From positions 248,001-312,000 of the forward strand of contig JBDUYP010000004.1 of NCBI GenBank assembly GCA_039944535.1: a stretch of DNA of 64,000 nucleotides, read 5' to 3'. How positions within the stretch are numbered: the first letter of the stretch is position 1; every line of letters begins with the position of its first letter. This DNA comes from JAMZMI01 sp039944535. Its GTDB lineage: Bacteria; Bacteroidota; Bacteroidia; Cytophagales; Cyclobacteriaceae. This document shows positions 44,214 through 54,453 of the stretch, one piece after another. The notes beneath the pieces were generated by a model. That model was not told where the DNA came from, ran no database searches, and saw only the letters and a list, made by a program, of their open reading frames with translations. The translations under genes and the position numbers were made by a program.

Positions 44214-46606
44214 TGTCCTTTAACTTTGATGGTTTTTTTGGTTTGATTTCTTATAATCGTTAGACTTATCACTCCCTCCACTTCTTTTTCCACACGTTGA
44301 AACATTTTTCGGCTTCTCGTTGGTTGATCGTTAATCGCTAAAATCAAGTCTCCTTCCCGAATACCGGCAGTAAACAGTTTGGAATTCTCCTGAACCTCCA
44401 GGACAGCCAATCCACCATATTCTTTTGCTACACCGAATGCAGAGTATTCTTCACCCTCCAGTGCTTTTAATTTTGCACCAAGCCATATGAATGGGAGGAT
44501 ATCCTTCTTTTTCTTTTGACCAAAAGACGCTCCACCTCCATCATATCTTATTTCGGGTATTTCAGGAGTTTCCGCTATAGCCTTCAGGCTTGCCTTTTTC
44601 ACTCCAAATTGATCCATCGGAAAATTTTCAAAGCCAATTTGGAAAGCAGGAGAACCTTCTTTTACACTAAAGTCTCCCTTTTCTGGGTCAGTAAACATGG
44701 GGTCGCCACTAATAGAGTTTGTGTCCCACCCGAAATCAGCATAAGCATATTTGGCCTGCGTATTGGTGCCATAGAAAAGGTTCTCATCTACTCGTTTTCC
44801 ACTTCCAGATTTCTGCACACGTATCGCCCGATGTTCGCCGGTAATGATATTACTGAAAAACTCATCTTCACTTTTGTTGTACCACACATGCGGATGGAGC
44901 CCATTGTTGATGATGATGTTATTCCATGCTTTTCTCCTAAAACCTTCCCTGAATTTTAGTCCACCGTTTATGAGTAGGTTATTATAGATTTCATAGTTGC
45001 TGGAGCCGTCATCCAGATCGATATCCCAGCCATGCTCACATTTCCATCGACTGTCTCGTATTGTAGTGGTTGCCACAGCATCCAGAAAGGGTAACTCTGG
45101 GTTTTCATCTATGAATTTTTGAGATGTAGGTCTGTCACTTCGCCAAAACCGATCACGACCCCATGAGTTAAAAGAGCCATGATCATGTGTTTCCAATACG
45201 GTATTAAACACATCGCACCGTTCGATCAGGTGGCCTCCCCATGCACCATCACCAATATTGATTCCCGCACGGGCACAATCGTAAACTGACACATCCCTTA
45301 CGGTGATAAACTGAGCCATCTCTATTTGCACCCCGGCTGGTTGTCTTTCTGTCCTCCCTATTCCGTGTATGAGACAATCCTCTACTGTAGAGTTTGCGGG
45401 ATAATTATTTGTTTTTGGCCCTGGTGTCAAGTCAATTTTTGAAAGATCATTTTTCTCATGGTATTCAAAAAGAGGATCTCTTACAGCATTGGGGTCTCCT
45501 ACGAAACACACACCACTTGCTCCAGTATCATGTATATAGCATCCTTTTACCAGTCCATTTCGATTGTAATTATTGAAGAAAATAGCATTGCCCCCTACCT
45601 GATCAAATTCAGAATCCAAAATAGTTACGTGCTCAGTACCTGTGAGCTTGATAGCACCACCTCGGTATATGGCCCAATCTGAGCGGAGCATTGGCTCTCG
45701 GGTATCCATAAAAGTGCGGGCAGTATGTCTGAATGTAAAGCCTTTCAGGGTAATATGAGATACAGGATTGGCCTCTGATCCTTCAAACTCAATCAAATGC
45801 TTAAGGCGCACAACTTCTACCTTAGCATTGGCCAGATCGACATCATTTTCAGGGTAGTAGAAGAGCAAATTGGTTTTCACATCGTGATACCACTCCCCCG
45901 GAGCATCCAGTTCCTCGAAAATGTTTTCTACCATCCGATACTCCTCATGCATACCCATCTGACGGTTGTTTTGCCAGCCTCCTTCATAGGTCACCTCTCC
46001 TTCTTCATTTTTTCCTGTAATGCGGTAATGATAGCCACCCCACCTGCTTCGGTGCATGGCATGTATGTATCCGCCAGTTGGGTCTGCCCATCCTGCTACT
46101 CTTTCTTTGGAAAAGGCATCTGCAGCAAAACCCTGATAAGCAGCTGTTTTCTTAATCGCATCATAGTTGGGGTAGCGAGCCATTCGCTGGTTTTGTCCAT
46201 TGATGAATACCTGATCAATGTTTATCCCGACAGGTGTTTTGGCCTGATAAATACCATCCTTGTACTCCTGCCAGTTGAGGTTAAGTAACGATCCTCCGCT
46301 TATAATTGCGTTACCTTCATTTACAGCCTGATAGACGATTTCTTTTCCTTCAACTCCTGAGTCCTCTGATCGAAAAACTATGGTCTCTGGCAAATAGTAA
46401 ACACCATCTTCTACATAAACATTGATGATTTTCTTTCCGGCATTTTGACGGGCCAATTCCTGGGCCTTTTGCAAAGTAGCCACCGGACTATTCTTTGACC
46501 CATCATTATCATCGCTACCATCATTGCTCACATAGATATCTATCCCTGAACAAGAAAGTAACATAAGCACGAGAAGGTTGACCGCTATAATGTTAAAATA
46601 TTTCAT
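44210..46606 (-). CDS. GH141-like right-handed beta-helix glycosidase with C-terminal PDZ domain
   Basis: About 798 residues from the ATG at 46606 (MKYFNIIAVNLLVLMLLSC, lipobox LLSC); 46627 is an alternative. Residues 25-640 form a parallel beta-helix: VSNDGSDDNDGSKNSPVATL, VTILDSEFDQVGGNAIFFNN, CARAGINIGDGAWGGHLIER, LETHDHGSFNSWGRDRFW and HGWDIDLDDGSSNYEIYNNL, which fit GH141 (alpha-L-fucosidase, xylanase). Residues about 700-798 read as a PDZ domain (GGLAVLEVQENSKLFTAGIR, EGDLILAINDQPTRSRKMF). With GH29 and GH95 nearby, a fucosidase is the best guess. The role of PDZ in a glycosidase is not known. Confidence 0.82.
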   Translation of the reverse strand: MKYFNIIAVNLLVLMLLSCSGIDIYVSNDGSDDNDGSKNSPVATLQKAQELARQNAGKKIINVYVEDGVYYLPETIVFRSEDSGVEGKEIVYQAVNEGNAIISGGSLLNLNWQEYKDGIYQAKTPVGINIDQVFINGQNQRMARYPNYDAIKKTAAYQGFAADAFSKERVAGWADPTGGYIHAMHRSRWGGYHYRITGKNEEGEVTYEGGWQNNRQMGMHEEYRMVENIFEELDAPGEWYHDVKTNLLFYYPENDVDLANAKVEVVRLKHLIEFEGSEANPVSHITLKGFTFRHTARTFMDTREPMLRSDWAIYRGGAIKLTGTEHVTILDSEFDQVGGNAIFFNNYNRNGLVKGCYIHDTGASGVCFVGDPNAVRDPLFEYHEKNDLSKIDLTPGPKTNNYPANSTVEDCLIHGIGRTERQPAGVQIEMAQFITVRDVSVYDCARAGINIGDGAWGGHLIERCDVFNTVLETHDHGSFNSWGRDRFWRSDRPTSQKFIDENPELPFLDAVATTTIRDSRWKCEHGWDIDLDDGSSNYEIYNNLLINGGLKFREGFRRKAWNNIIINNGLHPHVWYNKSEDEFFSNIITGEHRAIRVQKSGSGKRVDENLFYGTNTQAKYAYADFGWDTNSISGDPMFTDPEKGDFSVKEGSPAFQIGFENFPMDQFGVKKASLKAIAETPEIPEIRYDGGGASFGQKKKKDILPFIWLGAKLKALEGEEYSAFGVAKEYGGLAVLEVQENSKLFTAGIREGDLILAINDQPTRSRKMFQRVEKEVEGVISLTIIRNQTKKTIKVKGQ

Positions 46607-46627
46607 ATTGCGCCTTTTTGAAAACAA

Positions 46628-48241
46628 CTAGTGCTCGCCATCCAAATCCACTTTTTTGGTTCCTTTAAAGGCATTGTCCACATTCTTTTCTATGGCATTT
46701 GGTGTATGCTGTTCTTGGGTCGTAACTATTTCGAAAGCCCATGCGTACTGACTTTTACCTAAATCGACAGGAGGAAGAATGCTAAGTCCTTTCGAATCAA
46801 CACTCCATTTGATTTTTGCATCAGATCCGAGTAGCTTCACAGCTTTTACGCCTTCCTGTACCCAGTCTTCAGTTCCTTCAATTGTGAATTCATCTGTAGG
46901 TCGATCCAAAGCGATCGTATAGAGGTTTTCACCCTTGGTAGTGAAAGCGAGATTTCCTGCCTCCTGATGATTGATCTTCCAGTAGCGTGTGCCGTATATC
47001 GCCACTCCGTTGATGCTAAGCCACTCACCCATCGCTTTTAATCGCTCAACTTGCTCTGGTACTAGCGTCCCATCTGCTTTAGGGCCAATGTTGATGAGGA
47101 AATTGCCATTGCGGCTTATTACCTCCACCATTTCGTGGATCACGCCCTCAACGCTTTTGTAGGTGTCTCCTTCCAGATAACCGAAAGAGGTACCAAACGT
47201 GGTGCAACTCTGCCACTTGGGGCCGATGACTTTAAGTTTGAGGTTGTCCTTTTCGAAGCAGCCCACGCCATCCGGCCAGTTTCGGTTCTTACCCTTATTG
47301 TTGACATAGACCTCCTGACCATTGGCCGCTCCATTGTTCATAAAGTCGGTGATCAGCAGTCGGCACTGATCGTAGAGGTATTGGATTTCCGGTTTGAAAA
47401 CCTTTGGCTCTACCTGGGTGTTGTTACCATCTCTGGTGAATATAGGAATATCATCTATCCAGAGCATATCCGGCTGATATTTATCCTGAATTTCTGTCCA
47501 CCGAGCAACATACTCATCAACAGCCTCTTTGCTAAAGCCAAATGGCCCGTAGAGCTTTTCCGCCTCTGGCATACGCTTGATTTCTTCGAGGATGTCTGGT
47601 CGAGGTTGGGCATCTACGACGTACTTTTTGGTGGTAAAAAAGCTGGTGTGTCTTTCCCTATGGTAGGAAGGTGCGTATTTCAGCCCTTGCTTACGCACGG
47701 CTACTCCCAGATCACCTACCAAATCTCTTTTTGGACCCATGTCCACCGCATTCCATGGGGTGAGCTCAGAATCCCAGTTGGCCCAGCCATCGTGGTGCTC
47801 TGCTGTAAGTACGACATATTTGGCTCCTACCTTGGCAAAAAGCTCAGCCCACTCGTTTGGGTTCCACTTTTCAGCTTTGAACATAGGGATGATGTCTTTG
47901 TAACCAAACTCGGGTGGAGCTGCTCCGAATCGCTTTCTCAGCAATGGATAGTAGTGTGTAGAATCTTCATAGATCAGCTTTGGCACATGCTCTGCGTATC
48001 CTCTTCCTCCTTTGCGATAGCCTATGGCACTATATGGCCCCCAGTGTATGAAAATACCTATTTTTCCATCGTTGAACCAATCAGGAACGGGCATTTGCTG
48101 CAGTGATTCCCAGCTGCCATCATATGGCGGATTCTGGCTTACTTGCTTTTCTTGAGACTGGCATGAAACCAACATCAGAATAGTTAATAGCAAGACGCCA
48201 CGAACAAATATTTTAACATTGTAGATAAGCTGCGCTCTCAT
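46628..48241 (-). CDS. GH29 family alpha-L-fucosidase (lipoprotein)
   Basis: 537 residues with lipoprotein signal ending LMLVSC. The TIM barrel carries WFNDGKIGIFIHWGPYSAIG, FKAEKWNPNEWAELFAKVGA, YVVLTAEHHDGWANWDSELT and the nucleophile region PDMLWIDDIPIF (Asp about 263). The C-terminal beta-sandwich follows ISRNGNFLINIGPKADG. The enzyme removes alpha-L-fucose with retention. The HHDG and NFLINIGP motifs are strongly conserved in GH29. It overlaps the SGNH gene by 4 bases and is followed by GH141 with no gap. Confidence 0.95.
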   Translation of the reverse strand: MRAQLIYNVKIFVRGVLLLTILMLVSCQSQEKQVSQNPPYDGSWESLQQMPVPDWFNDGKIGIFIHWGPYSAIGYRKGGRGYAEHVPKLIYEDSTHYYPLLRKRFGAAPPEFGYKDIIPMFKAEKWNPNEWAELFAKVGAKYVVLTAEHHDGWANWDSELTPWNAVDMGPKRDLVGDLGVAVRKQGLKYAPSYHRERHTSFFTTKKYVVDAQPRPDILEEIKRMPEAEKLYGPFGFSKEAVDEYVARWTEIQDKYQPDMLWIDDIPIFTRDGNNTQVEPKVFKPEIQYLYDQCRLLITDFMNNGAANGQEVYVNNKGKNRNWPDGVGCFEKDNLKLKVIGPKWQSCTTFGTSFGYLEGDTYKSVEGVIHEMVEVISRNGNFLINIGPKADGTLVPEQVERLKAMGEWLSINGVAIYGTRYWKINHQEAGNLAFTTKGENLYTIALDRPTDEFTIEGTEDWVQEGVKAVKLLGSDAKIKWSVDSKGLSILPPVDLGKSQYAWAFEIVTTQEQHTPNAIEKNVDNAFKGTKKVDLDGEH

Positions 48242-48894
48242 TTCAGTTTACTCTTTAGATATTTTGAAATCTGTTTCCCTAAGTGTTTGTATCCCCGCGA
48301 GGTGTAGTGTACATCATCATTACCTTTACCGTATTTCCGATGAATCTTTACGGATTTTGAGTAAATGTTATTGACGGCTACATTATGCGCTTTCATGACT
48401 TTCTCCGCAACAGCATTGTAGCGTTTTGCATCTTCAGAAAACCTTCCAGTCTCTTCTTCGGGCACATAGGTTGTTGTCACGAATATCAGCTCTGCATCTG
48501 AGTACATTTTGATGAGCTGAACCAGCGAGTCCAGATTGCTTTCGTACTCATCCAGACTATAGGTAATGGTTCCGTTTACCTTGTCTCTTTGGCCTTGCAC
48601 CTGTGACTCAGGATGACGATAACACAAGTCCCAGAGCCCCCAGTTGAAGTGAATGATATCCCACTCAGTGTCTCCTATCCAGTCTTTGATATGCTCCAGG
48701 CCATTTCCGGTATGCTGGGCATTACCCGGGTTGTGTACGACTTCTGCCACTCCTTTCAGACTTTTCTGTACGAAAGGAGTATATCCGATAGAAATGGAAT
48801 CTCCAATGATCAAAATCCGAGCCTTTTTAGGATGAAAAGCCGAAGCTATAATCAATAGCAGAAATAGCAGACATGTTTTCTTTGCTGTAGTCAT
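48238..48894 (-). CDS. SGNH/GDSL-family hydrolase (probable carbohydrate esterase)
   Basis: 218 residues with an N-terminal signal (MTTAKKTCLLFLLLIIASAF). The SGNH blocks are ARILIIGDSISIGYT (Ser in GDS), HFNWGLWDLCYR (Asn block) and the His block KGNDDVHYTSRGYKHLG. This type often removes acetyl or similar groups from polysaccharides in the periplasm. Inside an operon of sulfatases and fucosidases, a deacetylase role is the simplest reading. It starts 4 bases after the GH172 stop and overlaps GH29. Confidence 0.88.
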   Translation of the reverse strand: MTTAKKTCLLFLLLIIASAFHPKKARILIIGDSISIGYTPFVQKSLKGVAEVVHNPGNAQHTGNGLEHIKDWIGDTEWDIIHFNWGLWDLCYRHPESQVQGQRDKVNGTITYSLDEYESNLDSLVQLIKMYSDAELIFVTTTYVPEEETGRFSEDAKRYNAVAEKVMKAHNVAVNNIYSKSVKIHRKYGKGNDDVHYTSRGYKHLGKQISKYLKSKLK

Positions 48895-48898
48895 TCAA

Positions 48899-50548
48899 TC
48901 AGTTTTCTTCGTTTTGATCAAAGGGTTTATAGGGTAAAACCACTTCGTTAGGATCAGGCACTCGATTAGAAATGGTGGATGCATCGCCATACCAATACAT
49001 CCCAACTCCGTATGCCATATCACAATCCGTCCAACTCCAAACCTCCATATCCAACTGAAGCGAAGTACCAAACGGCATTACATCCAATGATCTTGTGCGC
49101 GTTTCTGTACTATACCCAAGCGTGTTTCGCTCTTCTACATTTGTCTTTCTATTGAGCTTATTGTAAACATGTGCCCGTGGCTGAGCATGAAATGGGTGTT
49201 CGTAAAAATCAGTGCTAATGCCGCCCCAAGAATAGCCGTAATAATCTTCCGTACCAGTACCAAAGATTGAAGGAAAATCTTCTCCATCTACCCAGATTTT
49301 CTCATCCCCTTCACCCCACCATTTCTTTACCGGATTCATGATGGTAAGAGCATCCCCTACATATACACCTCGTCCTTTAAGTATCACATAGTTCCAATCG
49401 GAAAATGGCCTTGTTGGAACAGGATATTCCCCACGCCATACGGCATTAAAATACAGGCTATTCCCATCCCAATGATAGTCGCGAACCTTAGCTTGTAAAT
49501 CAACATCTATCGCCTGATCACCCAAATTCAGGATGGAAACTTTAGCCGATTTCTGATAAGGCATAACCCACCGGCAAGACATTTTACCTTTCTCATCTAC
49601 GGTCCTATACCACCCTTGAAATGGATTGAACCCAATACCACTTCCGAAAAAATCTCCAATGGGACTCCATACCGTCTGCTGATCGTCAAAATCAATTTTA
49701 AGTATCGTGGTACGTGTCAGCATCGAATCAGCGTAGTTTCCAAGCTTGATTGACAAATATTCCACGGCAGAAGTCCCCTTTGGTAAAATAAGAGTTCGCT
49801 CTTCTCCAGCCTCCAATCTATCTTTTAGTTCAATTAGTTGATCTCCAATAGGGTCTGCAGGCGATTGCAAGCTTTCACAAACCTGATTGATTAGAGGTTC
49901 TGCTTCAGCAAAAAACTCTCTGGTAAAGGTTTCAACCCTGGTTCCTTGTTCATATTCCCGATAGGTAAACTGATAGAAAAATGGGCGCTCAGTGACCGTA
50001 ATCTTACAACTCTGTGCATAAGGTATTGGGAAAAAGGAAACTGCTGAACGTAGCGATTTATGAGCCAGAGGAAAAGGTATCTGGCCTGACCCATTTAATA
50101 GATCAAGCATATTCCCTTCAAGAGTGGGCTCACTTGCCCCATCCAGATAAAACTTGATAATACTATTTGTATTTGAATTTTTTGGGTTTCTGAAAGGCAT
50201 CCAGGTACGCACTATCGCCCCAGCCCCATGATGATCCATGAGCACCCACTCTTTTTGGCCGTTATTTTCTTCGATTCTTATGAAGTTGAGATCCGAATTA
50301 TTGGCGTTGAAATCCCGGTTCTTAAACCACCCTGTGGAGTCTTCTGGTGTCACAGATTCACGGTTGTAACTGCTGGCCTGTTTTAGACGGAAATCCTGTT
50401 CAGGAAAACGTGTGATAACATCGCGATCCAACATTTCCTGCAGCAAAGATGCTACTGTTACCACTTTTTCTTTTGGGGTGCATGAAATGAGCATTGCGAA
50501 TACAACGAAAGAAGTATGTATGCCTATCTGTTTTATGTACTTGTTCAT
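48899..50548 (-). CDS. GH172 (DUF2961) family protein (lipoprotein)
   Basis: About 549 residues from the ATG at 50548 (MNKYIKQIGIHTSFVVFAML) with lipobox MLISC. The DUF2961 core includes SSYNRESVTPEDSTGWFKN, WVLMDHHGAGAIVRTWMPFR, IKFYLDGASEPTLEGNML and GEDFPSIFGTGTEDYYGYSW. GH172 enzymes with a known role act on alpha-D-fructofuranosides and alpha-D-arabinofuranosides, so a furanosidic side group is possible. The true substrate is unknown. It is separated from the DUF6786-like gene by 15 bases and from the SGNH gene by 4. Confidence 0.88.
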   Translation of the reverse strand: MNKYIKQIGIHTSFVVFAMLISCTPKEKVVTVASLLQEMLDRDVITRFPEQDFRLKQASSYNRESVTPEDSTGWFKNRDFNANNSDLNFIRIEENNGQKEWVLMDHHGAGAIVRTWMPFRNPKNSNTNSIIKFYLDGASEPTLEGNMLDLLNGSGQIPFPLAHKSLRSAVSFFPIPYAQSCKITVTERPFFYQFTYREYEQGTRVETFTREFFAEAEPLINQVCESLQSPADPIGDQLIELKDRLEAGEERTLILPKGTSAVEYLSIKLGNYADSMLTRTTILKIDFDDQQTVWSPIGDFFGSGIGFNPFQGWYRTVDEKGKMSCRWVMPYQKSAKVSILNLGDQAIDVDLQAKVRDYHWDGNSLYFNAVWRGEYPVPTRPFSDWNYVILKGRGVYVGDALTIMNPVKKWWGEGDEKIWVDGEDFPSIFGTGTEDYYGYSWGGISTDFYEHPFHAQPRAHVYNKLNRKTNVEERNTLGYSTETRTRSLDVMPFGTSLQLDMEVWSWTDCDMAYGVGMYWYGDASTISNRVPDPNEVVLPYKPFDQNEEN

Positions 50549-50563
50549 AATCTTAATCATTAG

Positions 50564-51808
50564 TTATTGGACACTACCTATTTCTTCAAGTGACACTCCT
50601 AGCAATAACTCAGCTATGGTATTTAAGGAGTCTTCATCTCCTTCAAAATGGCAGGTAAGCTGTATATGTACCCCGGATTCACCAGATTTAAGCGCCAGTG
50701 CCGGAGAGGATGTTTCCAGTTCGTAAAATGGCCCCAAAGGTTTGGTTCCAGGCTCTGGAGGCCCATCGTTGTAAGAGTTGACCACATCACCGGCATAGGG
50801 TTGCTCCTGTATCTCCCACATGGAATTCACATAGTCGGTAACTCCTACTGGTTTATTGTACTTCACGATGGTCAGGATGTCATTGGCAGCATCATAAGAG
50901 CCCAGTATATCTTTTGCTCGTTGGGGTGACAATCCGATTTTGCTGCGGTACTGTCCGTCACCAGAGAAGAAGAGCACACTGTCTTTGACGACCAACCGAT
51001 CTTCCGGCACCTTGCCAAAGTATGTGTCATTGACAGCCGGACCAAGGTCTTCAGTGCTTCCCGGCAAAAAGGGAATAATGATCGTAGTGGAAGGCGAATG
51101 GTTGAACATCCCCAGGAGCCAGATGGACAGCAGACCTGTTTCCTTTTTCCAGTTCTGATCGCCCACATTCGTTAGGGTATTGGTGGTTTTGTAAGCTACC
51201 ATACCAAGCTCTCCCTGAGTTTTTATTCCCAATTCATCAAATACTTCAGTGGCTCTCAGTACTTCTACTTTTCGCTTAATTGAAAGATCGAACTGAAAAC
51301 CGGAGTAGTTGGTCAATGATGTTTTTTTGGTGAAAACCACGCTGCTTGGCGTTTGCGCCTTTACCTCAAAAGGCTCCAGGTCGATGAGTCTGGGCGTGTA
51401 CCAGTTGTCCAGGTTGAAGTCGTCACCATTTTCAAAGAAAATCGAATACTGACCTCCTTCCGGGCCAAGCCAAAAACGTTCTTCACCACCGTACACATTG
51501 ATGTGCTCCATGGTATCTTCAGAAGCAAACAACTCACGGTTGATCCAACCCAAACTTCTGCCTTTTGATCCACTGGCACTGCTGGTCATCACTCTACCTT
51601 GTAGCGCAGACGAAACGGCAACATTTCCACGCCCATCTGGTGCACTCAGGTTCAGGATGTCTGTGTACTTTTTCATAAAGTCCACATCGTCAGTATAGCT
51701 AATATATGCTTCAGGCTTAGACGTTTGCTGGTCAGTCTTTTGAGGAGTACAGCCTGTCATGCCAAAAACACATGCCAGAACCAGGGGTGTGATGATGTTT
51801 AATTCCAT
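50564..51808 (-). CDS. DUF6786-like lipoprotein (possible mutarotase-fold protein)
   Basis: 414 residues with signal ending GMTGC. The stretches GNVAVSSALQGRVMTSSASG, NVYGGEERFWLGPEGGQYSI and AYKTTNTLTNVGDQNWKKET suggest the DUF6786 group, which looks like a large beta-sandwich similar to galactose mutarotases. No catalytic role is established. Similar genes appear in polysaccharide loci, so a glycan-binding or epimerising role is possible. It overlaps the GH116 stop by 10 bases and is followed by GH172. Confidence 0.6.
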   Translation of the reverse strand: MELNIITPLVLACVFGMTGCTPQKTDQQTSKPEAYISYTDDVDFMKKYTDILNLSAPDGRGNVAVSSALQGRVMTSSASGSKGRSLGWINRELFASEDTMEHINVYGGEERFWLGPEGGQYSIFFENGDDFNLDNWYTPRLIDLEPFEVKAQTPSSVVFTKKTSLTNYSGFQFDLSIKRKVEVLRATEVFDELGIKTQGELGMVAYKTTNTLTNVGDQNWKKETGLLSIWLLGMFNHSPSTTIIIPFLPGSTEDLGPAVNDTYFGKVPEDRLVVKDSVLFFSGDGQYRSKIGLSPQRAKDILGSYDAANDILTIVKYNKPVGVTDYVNSMWEIQEQPYAGDVVNSYNDGPPEPGTKPLGPFYELETSSPALALKSGESGVHIQLTCHFEGDEDSLNTIAELLLGVSLEEIGSVQ

Positions 51809-54453
51809 TGCTTTGATCTTTTGATGTTAAAGACAACCGTTTGGCCTTCTACAAATACTTTTTTAGCATCGAACTTCATCGCTCCAAAGTCCCTCAATTC
51901 GAATGATTGAAGTGTCATACTGCCATTTAGCACTGTAATGGACACTGCCTTCAGATCGTCCTCACCAGAAATTTCTACTTTGCCGTATTGATAGCCATTG
52001 GACCAGAAATAAGAGCCATTTGCGGCATTGAATTTCATGAATTGATCCACGGCGGAATATTGAAAGCCTGTGGTTGCCAAAATCCCAGCCCAGGCTACCA
52101 TGCTTCTGGCATAATGATGTCCGGCCTCCGCCTCATCGAATGGGCTTCTTTTTCTACCATCATAGCGATCTCTGATATTGCGAATGCACTTCAGGCCTTC
52201 CTCCGTTTGACCTTCCTGAATCATGCCTATGGCCGCCGTATATTCAAAACCCGTCATCACCTCAGTGAAATAAGGGAATGGCTTTTCGGGTCTTTCTCCA
52301 GGATAGGCCGCCATCAGCAGGGCTGATTCTTGCCCCAATGCATATGAGCGATGAAAATTGGCATGAGAAGCCATATTTTCTACATAGTTGTATTTCATGA
52401 CAGACTGCAGGGTGGTCTTCACATTTTCTTCCTTTGCGAGGTATCCCAATCCGATGAGGTGCGCAAAAAACTGACCTGTCAGCTGATCTACGAGCACGCC
52501 TTCTCCCAGTTGAAAATCGGGGGAAGTAAGATCGATTGCATTTTTCCCACTGGTGATGCCCATAAGCGGCTCAGCTACGTTATCAGCTGACATAGGTGGC
52601 TGGATGATCTGCTCATAGTACTCGCCATTGAATAAGTTAGCATCCATCCAGGCAGATCCTTGTGTAAATAACTTTTCGCAGGTTTTTGCGAATTTTTTAT
52701 CTCCCAGATAATTGGCCATTTCTGAAGACGCCTTCAGTGCACCGAGGTACCAAAATCCCATTTGCGGATTGGGACCGAAGTACTCTACGTCCATGGTATT
52801 GTGCTGGGAACCTTCCATCACACCGTCTTTGTTGGCATCCCACCCACCGGGAATCCAGCAAAACTCCAGTGTCTTTTTCACCATTGGCCAGTGTCGTTTC
52901 AAAAACGCATCATCTCCCGAAAGCTGCCAATCACGGTAAAACTTCATGATAGCCCCCATCTGACCATCGGCTGCTGCTTTTCCCCATTTCTGCGCGGAAT
53001 CCAGCGGAAGGTATGCTCTAAAGCTCATCAGGCCAGTGACATCCGTGGCATACCCATACTCCACATCTCTCATGGTTTTGGCCAATTCACCAAACAGAAA
53101 TGCGGTGGTCTGTTCGTAATTCCACACATGGGTACAAGAACCAAAGCACGATCCTCTGTCATCAAAGATGCCTTCCCAACCCAGAAAATGGCCGCTTTCT
53201 ATTCTAAATGCCAGCTGCGTACGTAAATGTGCGAGGTTAAATAATGACGCTTCTTTTACCTCTTCGGGGATATCGCTTTCCAGCAATGTATTTACAAATG
53301 CATTTGTGCTGGTTTCCAGCTCTTCCAACCTTGGAAGTGTTTTGGAAATGACATCCCAGGAGTCTGCATATTTTGTAGCATAATAATTACCCACGGTCGA
53401 TTTGATCAGTTTTTGAAAGCCAGGTTTGTCCCAGGTTTGCCTGTTTGGAAAATGCCAGCTGATTAAAAAGCGAAAGTCTTTTTCTTCCCCGGCTTTCAGT
53501 GTTGTTTTGACAGCAATTGAACCCATTGGGGCATTGACTTCCGGGTTTTCTCTTTTTTCCAAAATGCCATCTTCACTGAAATCATCCCAGAAGTCGAGTC
53601 GCTTTTTGTCCCAACGGCTGATCAGTGGTTGCCATGCAGTTCTGTAAGTGGTTAATCCTTCATTGAGGGAAACAAAACTGATCGTGCCCCATTGTTCGCT
53701 GGAGGAATCCACACCTGTGGTTGTGTAATGAATGCCTTTTACACCATCTCCTTCCCGATAAAGATTTATATTCTTTTCAGGTTTTCCCCTTGTTCCATCA
53801 AATCCAATAAAATTCTGAATTGTTCCTGACAAAGAGATTGTGATATCTTGATCGCTGGTGTTTTTGACCTTATAGTTTAGGATAAATATCGGGATACTGC
53901 TATCATCAATATTGCCTGGGATCAAAGGATTGAAAGCGCCAACTGCTACGTCCACGGGCAGATCGTCATCGCTGAGGATGGCACGGCCGAAAGGATAAGC
54001 TGCTTCAAACGTCGCATTCCCAAACCTGGGAAGACCATGATTGTTGCCTGATGCTCCCCATGAGCCTTCATAGAAGCTTATATCAGTAGGTCCTTCCAGC
54101 AGTCTGGTTTGTTTTTCACCATTCTCATCTTCTACATAGATGGCGAAAAAAGGGCCCTTTTCTTTCACCGGACCTCTGTTTTCCAACGTAGGATTAAAGC
54201 CTTTGGCCGGACGATTCATAATTTCCCAGTCCTCCAGGGCACCTCTGCCAGTCAGCGAAATGGTACCTGTCCCGATACCCCCTACAGGCATTTTTATCTT
54301 ATGTATATGATCCTGATCATAAGTTTTCAGTACCGGCCATTGGTTCGATTGAGCTAGCGAAATATGGGTACTACTCAAAAGGAGCACGACTCCTGGCATG
54401 AAATGGCGGCTGTTTCGTATGCGTTTGGTAATGCTCGACAATAGATTCATCAT
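51799..54453 (-). CDS. GH116-family glycosidase
   Basis: 884 residues with a signal peptide (FMPGVVLLLSSTHISLAQ). The N-terminal GBA2-type beta domain has IKMPVGGIGTGTISLTGRGA and LEDWEIMNRPAKGF. The alpha/alpha-barrel carries GSCFGSCTHVWNYEQTTAFL-type residues, VMEGSQHNTMDVEYFGPNP, QMGFWYLGALKASSEMANYL and YAASIGMIQ-like ending. GH116 contains beta-glucosidases, beta-xylosidases and glucocerebrosidases acting with retention; the substrate here is unknown. It overlaps the sulfatase gene by 4 bases and the DUF6786-like gene by 10. Confidence 0.85.
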   Translation of the reverse strand: MMNLLSSITKRIRNSRHFMPGVVLLLSSTHISLAQSNQWPVLKTYDQDHIHKIKMPVGGIGTGTISLTGRGALEDWEIMNRPAKGFNPTLENRGPVKEKGPFFAIYVEDENGEKQTRLLEGPTDISFYEGSWGASGNNHGLPRFGNATFEAAYPFGRAILSDDDLPVDVAVGAFNPLIPGNIDDSSIPIFILNYKVKNTSDQDITISLSGTIQNFIGFDGTRGKPEKNINLYREGDGVKGIHYTTTGVDSSSEQWGTISFVSLNEGLTTYRTAWQPLISRWDKKRLDFWDDFSEDGILEKRENPEVNAPMGSIAVKTTLKAGEEKDFRFLISWHFPNRQTWDKPGFQKLIKSTVGNYYATKYADSWDVISKTLPRLEELETSTNAFVNTLLESDIPEEVKEASLFNLAHLRTQLAFRIESGHFLGWEGIFDDRGSCFGSCTHVWNYEQTTAFLFGELAKTMRDVEYGYATDVTGLMSFRAYLPLDSAQKWGKAAADGQMGAIMKFYRDWQLSGDDAFLKRHWPMVKKTLEFCWIPGGWDANKDGVMEGSQHNTMDVEYFGPNPQMGFWYLGALKASSEMANYLGDKKFAKTCEKLFTQGSAWMDANLFNGEYYEQIIQPPMSADNVAEPLMGITSGKNAIDLTSPDFQLGEGVLVDQLTGQFFAHLIGLGYLAKEENVKTTLQSVMKYNYVENMASHANFHRSYALGQESALLMAAYPGERPEKPFPYFTEVMTGFEYTAAIGMIQEGQTEEGLKCIRNIRDRYDGRKRSPFDEAEAGHHYARSMVAWAGILATTGFQYSAVDQFMKFNAANGSYFWSNGYQYGKVEISGEDDLKAVSITVLNGSMTLQSFELRDFGAMKFDAKKVFVEGQTVVFNIKRSKQWN

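Noticed and set aside
47135..48106. Long plus-strand ORF of 323 codons
   Set aside because: It lies wholly opposite the GH29 gene, whose motifs are unambiguous; it has no recognisable domain and is a frame shadow.
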